Shown here: in pieces, positions 16,645 to 25,344 of the stretch
How positions within the stretch are numbered: the stretch's first letter is position 1
Layout: every line of letters starts with the position of its first letter
Source of the DNA: Floridanema aerugineum
GTDB lineage: Bacteria > Cyanobacteriota > Cyanobacteriia > Cyanobacteriales > Aerosakkonemataceae
Length of the DNA: 64,000 bases
Reading direction: 5' to 3'
Assembly: GCF_041929345.1 (NCBI RefSeq)
Contig: NZ_JBHFNQ010000257.1
Coordinates: 9,915 to 73,914, forward strand
Notes under the pieces: generated by a model
What the model was told of the DNA's origin: nothing
Database searches by the model: none
The model's input: only the letters and a program-made list of their open reading frames with translations
Made by a program: the position numbers and the translations under genes

Positions 16645-17289
16645 ATGATGACTACTACTTTGAACAAAAGTGCTAACCGAGTTGTGCTAGAGAACATTAG
16701 CTGGCAAACATATCAAGATTTGTTGCTAGATTGTGCAGAACAACCAGGAATTCGCTTGACTTACGATCGAGGTAAATTAGAAATTATGACACCGTTAGAT
16801 CCACATGAAAGTAACTCGGAAGTGATTGGTCGTTTTGTGACAGCAATAACAGAAGAACTGAATATAGAAATTCGGAGTTTAGGTTCAAGAACTTGTCAAC
16901 GTGAAGATTTGGCACGCGGACTTGAATCTGATAAGTGTTTTTATATTCAAAATGAAGCTATTGTCCGCAGTTTAGAGCAAATCGATCTGAATGAATATCC
17001 GCCACCAGATTTAGCCATTGAAATTGATATTACCAGTAGTTCAATGAATAGATTAGGCATTTACTCAGCTTTAGGAGTTCCTGAAATTTGGCGTTATGAT
17101 AATGGACGGTTGGTGATTTTGCGGTTAGAAGATGGGGAGTATAGGGAGTGCGATCGATCTCCCAGTTTACCTCTGTTAACTCCATCAGAAATAATGCGGT
17201 TTTTGGAATTACGAAAAACGATGGGGGAAACGAGTTTAATTCGCTTGTTTCGGGAATGGGTGAGGAGTCAGGTGAAGGCACAAGAGTGA
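16645..17289 (+). CDS. Uma2 family endonuclease (DUF820)
   Basis: 214 residues, full length for the family. It contains ISWQTYQDLLLDC, GIRLTYDRGKLEIMTP, and the restriction-like PD-(D/E)XK core: PPDLAIEIDITSSSMNR supplies the Asp and Glu, followed by the helix YSALGVPEIWRYD. Family members are abundant and often mobile in cyanobacteria; a nuclease activity is inferred from the fold and the biological role is unsettled. An ATGATG pair offers two starts three bases apart. It precedes an Rpn-type nuclease gene with about 110 nt between. Confidence 0.9.
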   Translation: MMTTTLNKSANRVVLENISWQTYQDLLLDCAEQPGIRLTYDRGKLEIMTPLDPHESNSEVIGRFVTAITEELNIEIRSLGSRTCQREDLARGLESDKCFYIQNEAIVRSLEQIDLNEYPPPDLAIEIDITSSSMNRLGIYSALGVPEIWRYDNGRLVILRLEDGEYRECDRSPSLPLLTPSEIMRFLELRKTMGETSLIRLFREWVRSQVKAQE

Positions 17290-17398
17290 AAAAACCAATT
17301 ATCAAACACCCGTTAAATTTAAATAGTCGCTGGAAATAGGACTACTTACAAATTCTTTACCAAACCCTAAAACAACTTTTTCAAAAGCTAATTCACCA

Positions 17399-18220
17399 AT
17401 GAATACAGATAACCTTTGTAAATACCTCGCTGAACAATACCCAAATGAATTCATCAGTTGGCTATTTCCATCAGAAAGTTCAAATGTTCAGGTACTCAAA
17501 ACGGAACTCAGCCAAGAACCAATTCGTGCTGATTTTCTCACTTTATTACAATCTCCAAAGTTAATTTTTCACCTAGAATTTCAAACTTTACCAGCATCAG
17601 ATCCGCCTTTGCCATTTCGGATGTTGGATTACTGGGTGAGACTGTATCGACAATATCGTTGTGAAGTTGAGCAAGTGGTAATTTTTTTGAAAGCTACCAC
17701 CTCAGAAGCGGCTTTTACTAACGAGTTTAATGCTGCTAATACTTCGCATCGTTATCGAATTATCCGAATGTGGGAGCAAGATCCTGCGCCACTTTTGGCA
17801 AATCCTGCTCTTTTACCACTGGCGACGCTAGCACGAACTGATTCACCTCAAAGTTTACTTGCTCAAGTTGCCGATCGAGTAGCTAATATTGAAGAAACCC
17901 AGCAACGGCAAAATCTAGCAGCTTGTGTATATGTCCTTGCAGGTTTGCGCTTTGACAAAAGTTTAATTCGTCAACTATTCAGAGAGGAAATTATGCTGGA
18001 ATCTGTCACTTATCAAGATATCCTAGAACAAGGACAACGACGAGAAGCAATATCAATGATTATGCGGTTGCTTACTCGTCGAATTGGTTTGATCACTCCT
18101 GAAATTCAAGCGAGAATTCAAAGTTTATCGATCGCACAATTAGAAGACTTAGGAGAAGCATTATTATATTTCTCTCAACCAACTGATTTAACTACTTGGT
18201 TAGATTCTCATCAATCATAA
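17399..18220 (+). CDS. Rpn family recombination-promoting nuclease/putative transposase, DUF4351 C-terminus
   Basis: 273 residues. The N-terminal PD-(D/E)XK-like domain (LCKYLAEQYPNEFISWLF; TELSQEPIRADFLTLL; LIFHLEFQTL) resembles the Rpn/YhgA group, in which a DNA endonuclease promotes RecA-independent recombination. The C-terminal DUF4351 region is RRIGLITPEIQARIQSLSIAQLEDLGEALLYF-like, about 220-260. It ends in a hairpin terminator. The last 120 residues plus the terminator are repeated immediately downstream, a local tandem duplication. A third, frameshifted member lies at 27788-28629. Confidence 0.88.
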   Translation: MNTDNLCKYLAEQYPNEFISWLFPSESSNVQVLKTELSQEPIRADFLTLLQSPKLIFHLEFQTLPASDPPLPFRMLDYWVRLYRQYRCEVEQVVIFLKATTSEAAFTNEFNAANTSHRYRIIRMWEQDPAPLLANPALLPLATLARTDSPQSLLAQVADRVANIEETQQRQNLAACVYVLAGLRFDKSLIRQLFREEIMLESVTYQDILEQGQRREAISMIMRLLTRRIGLITPEIQARIQSLSIAQLEDLGEALLYFSQPTDLTTWLDSHQS

Positions 18221-18230
18221 ACGAAGCTAT

Positions 18231-18254
18231 AAGTCCGCTAGTGCGGACTTTTTT
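18231..18254 (+). terminator. Terminator after the Rpn gene
   Basis: Stem AAGTCCGC / GCGGACTT with a 4-nt loop, followed by TTTTTA. The same stem is present in the duplicated copy at 18629-18648. Confidence 0.85.
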
Positions 18255-18264
18255 ATCTCAAATT

Positions 18265-18618
18265 TTACTTGCTCAAGTTGCCGATCGAGTAGCTAATATT
18301 GAAGAAACCCAGAAACGGCAAAATCTAGCAGCTTGTGTATATGTCCTTGCAGGTTTGCGCTTTGACAAAAGTTTAATTCGTCAACTATTCAGAGAGGAAA
18401 TTATGCTGGAATCTGTCACTTATCAAGATATCTTACAACGCGGAGAGATAGCGGTAATTATGCGTCAGCTTAACCGTCGAATTGGGTTGCTTACTCCCGA
18501 AATTAAAGCGAGAATTCAAAGTTTATTGATCGCACAATTAGAAGACTTAGGAGAAGCACTATTAGATTTCTCTCAACCAACTGATTTAACCAATTGGTTA
18601 GATTCTCATCAATCATAA
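18265..18618 (+). pseudogene. Duplicated C-terminal fragment of the Rpn nuclease gene
   Basis: From LLAQVADRVANIEETQ to the shared end WLDSHQS this repeats residues of the upstream gene with an offset of about 410 bp and only scattered differences: Gln to Lys after EETQ, ILEQGQRREAIS shortened to ILQRGEIAV, and TR to NR before RIGL. The nuclease core is absent. An open frame continues upstream to 18196 through non-homologous bases, so a chimeric short protein could be made but is unlikely to be a nuclease. Confidence 0.8.
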
Positions 18619-18628
18619 ACAAAAATCT

Positions 18629-18648
18629 AAGTCCGCGCAGGCGGACTT
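18629..18648 (+). terminator. Duplicated terminator
   Basis: Stem AAGTCCGC GCAG GCGGACTT, the same stem as at 18231-18248 with a changed loop. The T-run is mostly lost (TTAGTTTG). Confidence 0.65.
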
Positions 18649-18659
18649 AGTTTGTGTAG

Positions 18660-18680
18660 CCGCAGATTTCTAATCTGCGG
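18660..18680 (+). promoter_or_regulatory. Hairpin in the leader of the M28 peptidase gene
   Basis: CCGCAGATT TCT AATCTGCGG, a 9-bp perfect stem ending 22 nt before the start codon. It may be a dispersed small palindrome or a remnant of the duplication next to it; a regulatory role is only possible. Confidence 0.4.
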
Positions 18681-18702
18681 GAATATTCAGGAGAAGCAAC
18701 TT

Positions 18703-19548
18703 ATGAATTTAACAGAAAGATTGCAAGAACATCTAACTCAAATTGTACGCGATCGCGATCCCTACCTCTCCTCAGCAGGTCATTTTTTTGTCCAGCAATA
18801 TATCCGCGAACAATTCCAACAATGGGGAAAACTGGAAACTCATGAATTTGCTGTTAGAGGTCAAACACATCAAAATTTGATTTTAAATTTACCACCTTTA
18901 AATAACAAGCAAGAAAAATCTCCACCTATTTTAATTGGCGCACATTATGATGCTGTCCCAAATTGTCCGGGTGCAGATGATAATGCTACTGGTGTGGCTG
19001 TATTGCTTGAATTAGCTAAAGCTTTTGCTGCTAAACCTTTAAAATATCCCGTGCGGTTAGTTGCTTTTGATATGGAAGAATATGGTTTACTTGGTAGTCA
19101 GGAATATGCGGCTAAATTAAAACAAGAAAATCAACGTTTACGCCTGATGATTTCCTTGGAAATGTTGGGTTATTGTAATGACGCGCCTAACTCTCAACGT
19201 TACCCTGCGGGATTAGAAAAGTTTTACCCAAATACAGGTAATTTTCTGGCTTTAATTGGCAATTTAACCACTATTCCTGATTTAATTAAACTGAGTCGAA
19301 ATATCCGCAAAAGCGGTGTTCCTGCGGAATGGTTGCCAGTGCCAAATCAAGGTAAACTGGTACGACAAACTCGGTTGAGCGATCATGCTCCTTTTTGGGA
19401 TAATGGTTATCGATCGATGATGATTACAGATACAGCTTTTCTGCGAAATCCTCATTATCATCAAGTTAGCGATCGCATTGAAACTCTCGACCTAAATTTC
19501 CTTACCGGAGTTTGTCTTGGTTTAGAAATTGGCTTAAGAAAATTATGA
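18703..19548 (+). CDS. M28 family zinc aminopeptidase
   Basis: 281 residues. Zinc-ligand motifs of the M28 co-catalytic peptidases are in order: GAHYDAV (His, Asp), GADDNATGVA (bridging Asp), DMEEYGLLGS (catalytic and ligand Glu), LSDHAPFW (Asp) and NPHYHQVSD (His). No signal peptide is seen with this start. The ATG at 18703 has GGAGAAG 7 nt upstream; a longer frame from 18652 begins inside a hairpin and is rejected. It converges with the DUF4214 gene, overlapping its end by 6 bp. Confidence 0.92.
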   Translation: MNLTERLQEHLTQIVRDRDPYLSSAGHFFVQQYIREQFQQWGKLETHEFAVRGQTHQNLILNLPPLNNKQEKSPPILIGAHYDAVPNCPGADDNATGVAVLLELAKAFAAKPLKYPVRLVAFDMEEYGLLGSQEYAAKLKQENQRLRLMISLEMLGYCNDAPNSQRYPAGLEKFYPNTGNFLALIGNLTTIPDLIKLSRNIRKSGVPAEWLPVPNQGKLVRQTRLSDHAPFWDNGYRSMMITDTAFLRNPHYHQVSDRIETLDLNFLTGVCLGLEIGLRKL

Positions 19549-20031
19549 TTGATTTGGTTCTGATTTTTTCTCCATCTCCTCCCGATATTTTTCTAGATAT
19601 AGCCGGATGCGATACAAACTTGTGCCTTTAGCTAACACATTTTTCCAAATGTCTAGAGCTTTTTTATCAGCGTTGCGACCTAACACTTCTTGATACATTT
19701 GATTAATCGCTGCTTCGGCTTCCCGACTATAGGCAATGTCCCGGCGAATATCGCAAATAGTCCGATACCGTTCTAATTCTTTTGTCCAAGTTATTATCCC
19801 TTGGAAATCAACTTCTCTCCCCAATACTTCAATGTAAATTTCATTAATTTGTTCAATGTCAGAAAGTTTTCCTAAATGACCCTGACGTTGCCGTTCTGGG
19901 TTTCCTCTCAATATAGGAGAAAAAATTTCTTGCCAACCACAGTCAAGTGCTTGCACTGGGTTGGCTAAATTAATTATTAACGAAAAAATGGAAGTAGATA
20001 TTAAGAAATGGCTAAAAGTCTGAGCTTTCAT
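19543..20031 (-). CDS. Secreted DUF4214-like protein
   Basis: 162 residues from MKAQTFSHFLIS, which gives a clear signal peptide (about 1-28, ending VQA). Two helical repeats follow: INEIYIEVLGREVDFQGII and INQMYQEVLGRNADKKALD, each with the YxxVLGRxxDxxG(L/I)xxW pattern of DUF4214, a domain seen in surface, S-layer and secreted proteins. It starts 16 nt after the stop of a related gene and is probably co-transcribed with it. A longer start at 20097 would lie inside the upstream gene and hide the signal peptide. Confidence 0.75.
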   Translation of the reverse strand: MKAQTFSHFLISTSIFSLIINLANPVQALDCGWQEIFSPILRGNPERQRQGHLGKLSDIEQINEIYIEVLGREVDFQGIITWTKELERYRTICDIRRDIAYSREAEAAINQMYQEVLGRNADKKALDIWKNVLAKGTSLYRIRLYLEKYREEMEKKSEPNQS

Positions 20032-20047
20032 GAATAATTTTGCCTGT

Positions 20048-20593
20048 TTAATCTCTTCTGTTTCTGGCTTCTGGACTGCGTGCGATCGATCGCTCAACTT
20101 CCCGCAAGCTTTTACCTCTAGCTAATTCTGATTGCCAAGTCCTTAAACCATTTCGGTCTACATTTCTCCCTAACACTCGCCGATAAATATCATTAATTCT
20201 AGCTTCGGCTTCTCGACTGTAGGCAAGTTCGCGGCGAATATCACTCATTGACCTACCTCTTTGTAACTGTCTTGACCAAGTTCTTATTCCTTCAGAATCG
20301 GCATTCCGCCCTAAAACTTGGCGATAAAGTCTGTTAATCTCATCATAGTACTGGGAACGCGACCCCCGATCGTACCAATCCCGATCATATCTATCTCGAT
20401 CGTACCTGTCCCGATCGTAATCATATCTTTGTTTATTTCTTAACTCTGAATTACTACTCTTGTAGTCATGCAAACTAAGAAAATTTTTTTCTTTCTTAAC
20501 AATCTCTTGAGCATTAACTGATTCTGCTAAACTAAAATATGTTAGTGCGATCGTAGTTGCTAGTACCGCTTTAGCGACCAACGCTAATCTCAT
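20048..20593 (-). CDS. Secreted DUF4214-like protein with RYDRD repeats
   Basis: 181 residues. A signal peptide (about 1-28, ending VNAQ) is followed by a charged tandem tract of DRYDRD units (about 58-76), then two DUF4214-type repeats (INRLYRQVLGRNADSEGI, INDIYRRVLGRNVDRNGL). The mature protein is extremely Arg-rich. The tract is encoded by tandem CGATCGTA-like units, which also generate many PvuI-type CGATCG sites. It is the first gene of a two-gene set of paralogues. A cell-surface or sheath role is an inference from the family. Confidence 0.78.
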   Translation of the reverse strand: MRLALVAKAVLATTIALTYFSLAESVNAQEIVKKEKNFLSLHDYKSSNSELRNKQRYDYDRDRYDRDRYDRDWYDRGSRSQYYDEINRLYRQVLGRNADSEGIRTWSRQLQRGRSMSDIRRELAYSREAEARINDIYRRVLGRNVDRNGLRTWQSELARGKSLREVERSIARSPEARNRRD

Positions 20594-20739
20594 ATCCCTA
20601 TCCTTTTGAAGTAAAAATTATCTAATTTGAGTTTAATTTATTTGTGTAAATCAGAATATTTTCTTTTAAATTCTTATCAGCAACTAACCAATGCGGCTGA
20701 AATTGGGTTTTTGCTTGACTTTAGCTTAAATCTATCATA

Positions 20740-20763
20740 TACTTACATTAAGCACGCTAAGTA
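20740..20763. promoter_or_regulatory. Candidate MarR operator
   Basis: TACTTA and TAAGTA form inverted half-sites with a 12-bp spacer, 17 bp before the start of the MarR-type gene and overlapping where its promoter should be. Autoregulation by MarR proteins through such palindromes is common. No binding data are implied. Confidence 0.35.
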
Positions 20764-20779
20764 ATTCTTAGGAGGCTAA

Positions 20780-21247
20780 ATGCCTACTCCATCTGTGGAA
20801 CAGAAGTTATCAAGGGGGTGGCAAGAGGTTTTGGCACCGCACGGTATGGGCTACCGGATTAAATTGCTATCTCAACTGCTAGCACGTAAATTTCAAGAGC
20901 GACTTGAGCCTTACGGTTTAACGCCTTTTCACTGGGTTGTGTTGTGTTGCTTATGGCAGGAGGACGGCTTAGCGACTTCTAGCATAGGCGAAAAATTGCA
21001 ACAGGTGGGAGGGACTTTGACGGGAGTGCTCGATCGCATGGAACAGCGGGGACTAGTGCGCCGAGAACGGGATACCAGAGATCGTCGAGTTTGGCGAATT
21101 TGGTTAACCGATGCCGGAAAAGAGTTAAAGTTCGTCTTACCTCCCATTGCTGAGGAGTTACGGGAAGAAGCTTTTCAAGGCATCTCCGACACCCAGCGCC
21201 AACAACTTTCGGAAATGCTAGATTTGGCGATCGCCAATCTTTCCTAA
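20780..21247 (+). CDS. MarR family transcriptional regulator
   Basis: 155 residues with the full MarR layout: dimerisation helices at both ends, winged helix in the middle (LTPFHWVVLCCLWQ; SSIGEKLQQVGGTLTGVLDRM; wing LVRRERDTRDRRVWRIWLT). GGAGG lies 5 nt before the ATG. MarR proteins of this type repress multidrug efflux operons and are released by phenolic or lipophilic ligands. Downstream on the same strand are a relic of an EmrA-type adaptor and, further on, an EmrB-type exporter, so efflux control is the natural inference. Confidence 0.92.
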   Translation: MPTPSVEQKLSRGWQEVLAPHGMGYRIKLLSQLLARKFQERLEPYGLTPFHWVVLCCLWQEDGLATSSIGEKLQQVGGTLTGVLDRMEQRGLVRRERDTRDRRVWRIWLTDAGKELKFVLPPIAEELREEAFQGISDTQRQQLSEMLDLAIANLS

Positions 21248-21408
21248 CTTTCGGAAGATGGGCTGATATCACCCCCGGATGACGCTCTTGTTGTTTAATT
21301 TTTCTTCAATAGTACGCATACTAAATAAAATTATTCCTAGCTAAAGCTTATAACGCTAAATATTCAAGATTACTTAACAAATTCCCAAGAGACTGAAGAG
21401 ACTGAATT

Positions 21409-21528
21409 ATGACAAAGGTTGTACAACGCATTCCTGTCAAGGTAGTTTTTGATTCTGAAAGTATCAAAGGTTATGAGTCGCGCATTTCTCCAGGGATGTC
21501 AGCTGTGGTGACTGTGGATGTGAAGTAA
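21409..21528 (+). pseudogene. C-terminal relic of an EmrA/HlyD-type membrane fusion protein
   Basis: 39 codons reading MTKVVQRIPVKVVFDSES through RISPGMSAVVTVDVK. This is the typical end of HlyD/EmrA adaptor proteins (QRIPVK, PGMSV-V). The rest of the roughly 400-residue gene is missing, and an in-frame TGA precedes the ATG by one codon. A direct repeat GAGACTGAAGAGACTGAA sits just upstream at the breakpoint. Its position after marR fits an ancestral marR-emrA-emrB operon. Confidence 0.75.
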
Positions 21529-21678
21529 GGGGACTGGGAAAGTTTTGAGTTTTGAGTTTTGAGTTTTGAGTTAGGAAGAAAGTTATAAGTTTTAAATTAT
21601 CCCCCCTGCTCCTCTGCTCCCCTGCCCCTCTGCTTTCTTCTTTCTGCTAGCCTCTAATAAGTAGCGATTTCTAGAACT

Positions 21679-22668
21679 ATGAAATACCATCAATTGGGCA
21701 AGAGTTCTTTAAATGTTTCCAGCATCGGATTAGGGTGTATGGGAATGTCGGAATTTTATGTGGGTGGCGATGAACAAGAGTCAATTGCTACCATCCATCG
21801 CGCCCTAGATTTAGGTGTGAATTTCCTCGATACTGCTGATATGTATGGTGTAGGAAAAAATGAAGAATTGGTGGGAAGGGCGATTAAAAATCGGCGGGAT
21901 GAAGTGATTTTGGCTACTAAGTTTGGCAATGTGCGATCGCCTAATGGTGAGTTTTTAGGTGTGAATGGAACACCGGAATATGTCCGCCAAGCTTGTGATG
22001 CTAGTCTGCAACGTTTGGGAATAGATGCGATCGATCTTTATTATCAACATCGAGTCGATCCTAATGTGCCAATTGAAGAAACTGTCGGCGCAATGGCAGA
22101 GTTAGTGCAAGCGGGAAAGGTACGTTTTTTAGGACTTTCGGAAGCTGCGCCAGGAACAATTCGACGGGCAAATGCAGTTCATCAAATTACAGCTTTACAA
22201 ACAGAATATTCCCTTTGGACTCGCGATCCTGAAGATGAAATTTTACCAACTTGTCGGGAGTTAGGGATTAGTTTTGTTGCATACAGTCCTTTAGGTAGAG
22301 GTTTTTTAACCGGACAATTTAAGAGTATTGATGACTTAGCGCCGGATGATTGGCGACGCTATTCACCTCGCTTTCAAGGAGAGAATTTTTCCAAGAATTT
22401 GGATTTAGTAAAAAAGATGGAAGAATTAGCGAAAGAAAAGGGTTGTCAACCTTCGCAATTAGCTTTAGCTTGGCTGTTAGCTCAAGGGGAAGATATTGTG
22501 CCAATTCCAGGTACAAAAAGAATCAAATATTTAGAAGAAAATGTGGCAGCATCGGAAGAAATTGCTTTAACTTTAGGTGAATTGGAGATGATCGATCGCA
22601 TTGCTCCCAAAAATGTTGCGTCAGGAGAACGTTACCCCGAACATTCCATGAAAGCTGTTAACCTCTAA
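21679..22668 (+). CDS. Aldo/keto reductase
   Basis: 329 residues, a full TIM-barrel aldo/keto reductase of the AKR13/YakC-like group. The catalytic tetrad is visible: Asp in FLDTADMYG, Tyr in the same motif, Lys in LATKFGN and His in YYQHRVDPN. The NADPH-binding end reads PIPGTKRIKYLEENVAA. It reduces aldehydes or ketones; the natural substrate is unknown. It is the first intact gene after the emrA relic in a plus-strand set that goes on with transporter and oxidoreductase genes, suggesting defence against toxic carbonyls or quinones. Confidence 0.93.
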   Translation: MKYHQLGKSSLNVSSIGLGCMGMSEFYVGGDEQESIATIHRALDLGVNFLDTADMYGVGKNEELVGRAIKNRRDEVILATKFGNVRSPNGEFLGVNGTPEYVRQACDASLQRLGIDAIDLYYQHRVDPNVPIEETVGAMAELVQAGKVRFLGLSEAAPGTIRRANAVHQITALQTEYSLWTRDPEDEILPTCRELGISFVAYSPLGRGFLTGQFKSIDDLAPDDWRRYSPRFQGENFSKNLDLVKKMEELAKEKGCQPSQLALAWLLAQGEDIVPIPGTKRIKYLEENVAASEEIALTLGELEMIDRIAPKNVASGERYPEHSMKAVNL

Positions 22669-22707
22669 CCTAAGATATAACATCATGTCTAGTTGGTTAG
22701 ACATAAT

Positions 22708-22735
22708 GTAGAGACGTTATATATAACGTCTCTAC
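22708..22735. repeat. 28-bp perfect palindrome of the GTAGAGACGTT family
   Basis: GTAGAGACGTTATA joined to its exact complement. The arms match the core of the palindrome at 7161-7218. A small hairpin TGTCTA/TAGACA lies just before it (22686-22703). It may terminate the aldo/keto reductase transcript. Confidence 0.85.
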
Positions 22736-22838
22736 AATTTTTTGTTCATTCTAACTTAAGTTATAAACTTTCTGAATATCTGCTCCCCGAAATCGCTTTT
22801 TAAGTAATAATTGAAGAAATGTTAATTAACTAACAAAG

Positions 22839-24119
22839 ATGGCTATTAGCGCAAAAAAGTTGATTCCTAGTATACCAGCATTTCGCTCGAGAAATTATCG
22901 TCTTTTCTTTGCTGGACAAGGATTGTCATTAATCGGCAGTTGGATGACTCAAGTCGCTTCAATTTGGCTAGTTTATAAACTATCCACATCACCTTGGTTA
23001 TTAGGAATAGTGGGATTTGCTAGCCAAATACCTAGCGTAGTATTTCTTCCAATTGCTGGCGTATTTGTAGAACGCTGGAATCGCCATCGAGTGATTATTG
23101 CCACGCAAATATTATCCATGATTCAATCATTAGCTTTAGCTATTTTAACTTTAACGGGAGTGATTGATATTTGGCATTTGATATTACTCAGTTTATTTCA
23201 GGGGACAATTAATGCTTTTGATGCACCAGCACGTCAAGCTTTTGTTCCCGAAATTGTGGAAAGAAGAGAAGATTTAGCAAATGCGATCGCCCTCAATTCT
23301 GCTATGTTTAATGGAGCCAGATTAATTGGTCCGGCTATTGCCGGAATCGTTCTCGCTACCGTAGGAGCAGGTTATTGTTTTCTCATCGATGGACTTAGTT
23401 ACATTGCAGTAATTTGTGCTTTATTAGCAATGAAACTTAAGCCTCATGTTTTAGCCTTAAATACTAAAGGAAATTCCTTGCAAAGGTTAAAAGAAGGATT
23501 TGTTTATACTTTCAGTTTTCCCCCGATTCGTGCGATTATCTTACTACTAGCATTAGTTAGTTTCATGGGAATGCAATATACAGTTTTAGTTCCAATCTTT
23601 GCCACTAAAATTTTAAATGGTGGCGCAGACGCTTTAGGATTTTTAATGGCAGCTTCAGGAGTTGGCGCATTAATAGGTGCAGTGTATCTCAGTATGCGAA
23701 AAAGTGTGGTGGGATTAGGTAAAATCATTGCTTATGCTCCAGCAATTATGGGAACTGGTTTAGTTGCTTTTGGCTTATCCCGTGTATTATGGTTTTCCCT
23801 ACTCATGATGTTTGTAATTGGGTTAGGTTTTATTTTACAATTTGCCTCCAGTAACACCTTATTGCAAACTATTGTTGAAGATGATAAAAGAGCCAGAGTA
23901 CTCAGTATTTACACATTGGCATTTTTCGGAGTTATCCCCTTTGGTAACTTATTTGCTGGTGGATTAGCGAATTACATTGGTGCGCCCAATACAATCATAA
24001 TCGGCGGAACATTTTGCATTTTAGGTTCCTTAATTTTCGCCCAACAACTCCCTCGACTCAAGCCATTTATACACCCTATCTATGCCAGAATGGGCATTAT
24101 TACTGAAAACAAAAATTAA
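22839..24119 (+). CDS. MFS transporter (MFS_3/EntS-like)
   Basis: 426 residues with 12 predicted membrane helices. The family signature of the DHA3/EntS-like exporters is visible: FRSRNYRLFFAGQGLSLIGS at the N-terminus, VERWNRHRVI after helix 2 and FDAPARQAFVPEIV between helices 4 and 5. Such proteins export siderophores, macrolides or other small molecules by proton antiport. No siderophore genes are nearby. It lies in the same orientation as its neighbours, but palindromes on both sides suggest separate transcription. Confidence 0.9.
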   Translation: MAISAKKLIPSIPAFRSRNYRLFFAGQGLSLIGSWMTQVASIWLVYKLSTSPWLLGIVGFASQIPSVVFLPIAGVFVERWNRHRVIIATQILSMIQSLALAILTLTGVIDIWHLILLSLFQGTINAFDAPARQAFVPEIVERREDLANAIALNSAMFNGARLIGPAIAGIVLATVGAGYCFLIDGLSYIAVICALLAMKLKPHVLALNTKGNSLQRLKEGFVYTFSFPPIRAIILLLALVSFMGMQYTVLVPIFATKILNGGADALGFLMAASGVGALIGAVYLSMRKSVVGLGKIIAYAPAIMGTGLVAFGLSRVLWFSLLMMFVIGLGFILQFASSNTLLQTIVEDDKRARVLSIYTLAFFGVIPFGNLFAGGLANYIGAPNTIIIGGTFCILGSLIFAQQLPRLKPFIHPIYARMGIITENKN

Positions 24120-24190
24120 AAAATCTGTGTGAAAATCCATGACAAATTAAAAGCCTGCCTATAATTTTTGAGATAGAACTTTGTTGTCTA

Positions 24191-24295
24191 CTGAGAGCTT
24201 GCACAACTAGGAGGTTCCACCTCCTTTGATCCTCGTTCCCAGGTTCAACCTGGGAACGAAAAAAAGAGGCTCTCCCTCTTGGTGCAAGATCTTAA
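24191..24295. repeat. Dispersed palindromic element, family A, copy 2
   Basis: Inverted relative to the copy at 1282-1388 and sharing its three palindromes: GGAGGTTCCACCTCC, CGTTCCCAGG/CCTGGGAACG and AGAGGCTCTCCCTCT. The right end is GGTGCAAGATCTT, the same terminus as in family B. Confidence 0.8.
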
Positions 24296-24319
24296 TCTAC
24301 CTCACTTATAGGCAGTTCT

Positions 24320-25339
24320 ATGAAACATAAGCGCGTAGTAATTACTCGTCACGGTGGTTCGCAAGTTTTGCAAGTAATTGAAGAGGAAATTCCCGAACCA
24401 AAATCTAACGAAGTGCGTGTAAAAGTTTTAGCCACAAGTGCAGCTTTTACTGATGTTTTAGTCCGGGAAGGCTTATACCCCGGAACACCCCCAGTACCCT
24501 TTTCACCAGGCTACGATATTGTTGGTATTGTTGATAAATTAGGCGCAGAAGTCAGCAATTTAGAATTAGGGCAAATGGTAGTCGCCATGACAATTTTTGG
24601 CGGCTACACTGAGTTTATTTGTTTACCTGCAACCGAATTAATTCCGGTTCCTTCAGACATTAATCCATTGGAGGCTGTTTGCTTACCATTAACATATATC
24701 ACCGCCTATCAAATGTTACATCGAATTGCCAAACTTGAGCATGGTGAAAGGATTTTAGTTCATGGTGCTGCTGGTGCTGTGGGAATGGCTTTGCTGCAAC
24801 TTGGAAAACTGGCAGAATTGCAAATGTATGGTACTGCTTCTTCAGGAAAACATGAATTTGTTTCTAGTTTAGGCGCAATACCAATTGATTATAAAAAAGA
24901 GGATTTTGGTAAAAAGATTCGGGAACTGACAGGCGATGGTGTAGATGTAGTTTTCGATGGGATTGGTGGTAATTATTTACAACGTTCTTATCAAATTATC
25001 CGCCCAGGTGGACGCTTAATTAATTATGGTTTTTCTTCGGCTTTGACAGCCAAAAAAGGCAGAATGTTTAAACTAGTATCTGGTTTAGTGATATTATCTG
25101 TGTTGGGTTGGATTCCCGATCGCAAAAAAGCAACCTTTTATTCTATTTCTGATTATAATAAAAAACATCCTGGCTGGTTTAAAGAAGATTTGGGTAAACT
25201 CTTAGAACTACTCAAAGAGAATAAAATTAAACCCAACATTGCTGAAATAATTCCTTTGATAGAAGCGCAACGCGCCCATGAATTGTTAGAAAAGTCAGCA
25301 GTTACGGGAAAAATCGTCTTAATCTGCAATCAATTATAA
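24320..25339 (+). CDS. Medium-chain dehydrogenase/quinone oxidoreductase
   Basis: 339 residues, MDR superfamily, quinone-reductase type. The GroES-like N-domain includes PGYDIVGIVDKLG; the Rossmann domain has the nucleotide motif VHGAAGAVGMALLQLGKL (about 151-168) and VFDGIGGNYL. Cys/His catalytic zinc ligands of alcohol dehydrogenases are absent, as in zeta-crystallin-type reductases. It probably reduces quinones or enones with NADPH. The next gene, an EmrB-type exporter, starts 5 nt downstream, so the two form an operon. Confidence 0.92.
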   Translation: MKHKRVVITRHGGSQVLQVIEEEIPEPKSNEVRVKVLATSAAFTDVLVREGLYPGTPPVPFSPGYDIVGIVDKLGAEVSNLELGQMVVAMTIFGGYTEFICLPATELIPVPSDINPLEAVCLPLTYITAYQMLHRIAKLEHGERILVHGAAGAVGMALLQLGKLAELQMYGTASSGKHEFVSSLGAIPIDYKKEDFGKKIRELTGDGVDVVFDGIGGNYLQRSYQIIRPGGRLINYGFSSALTAKKGRMFKLVSGLVILSVLGWIPDRKKATFYSISDYNKKHPGWFKEDLGKLLELLKENKIKPNIAEIIPLIEAQRAHELLEKSAVTGKIVLICNQL

Positions 25340-25344
25340 AAAAT

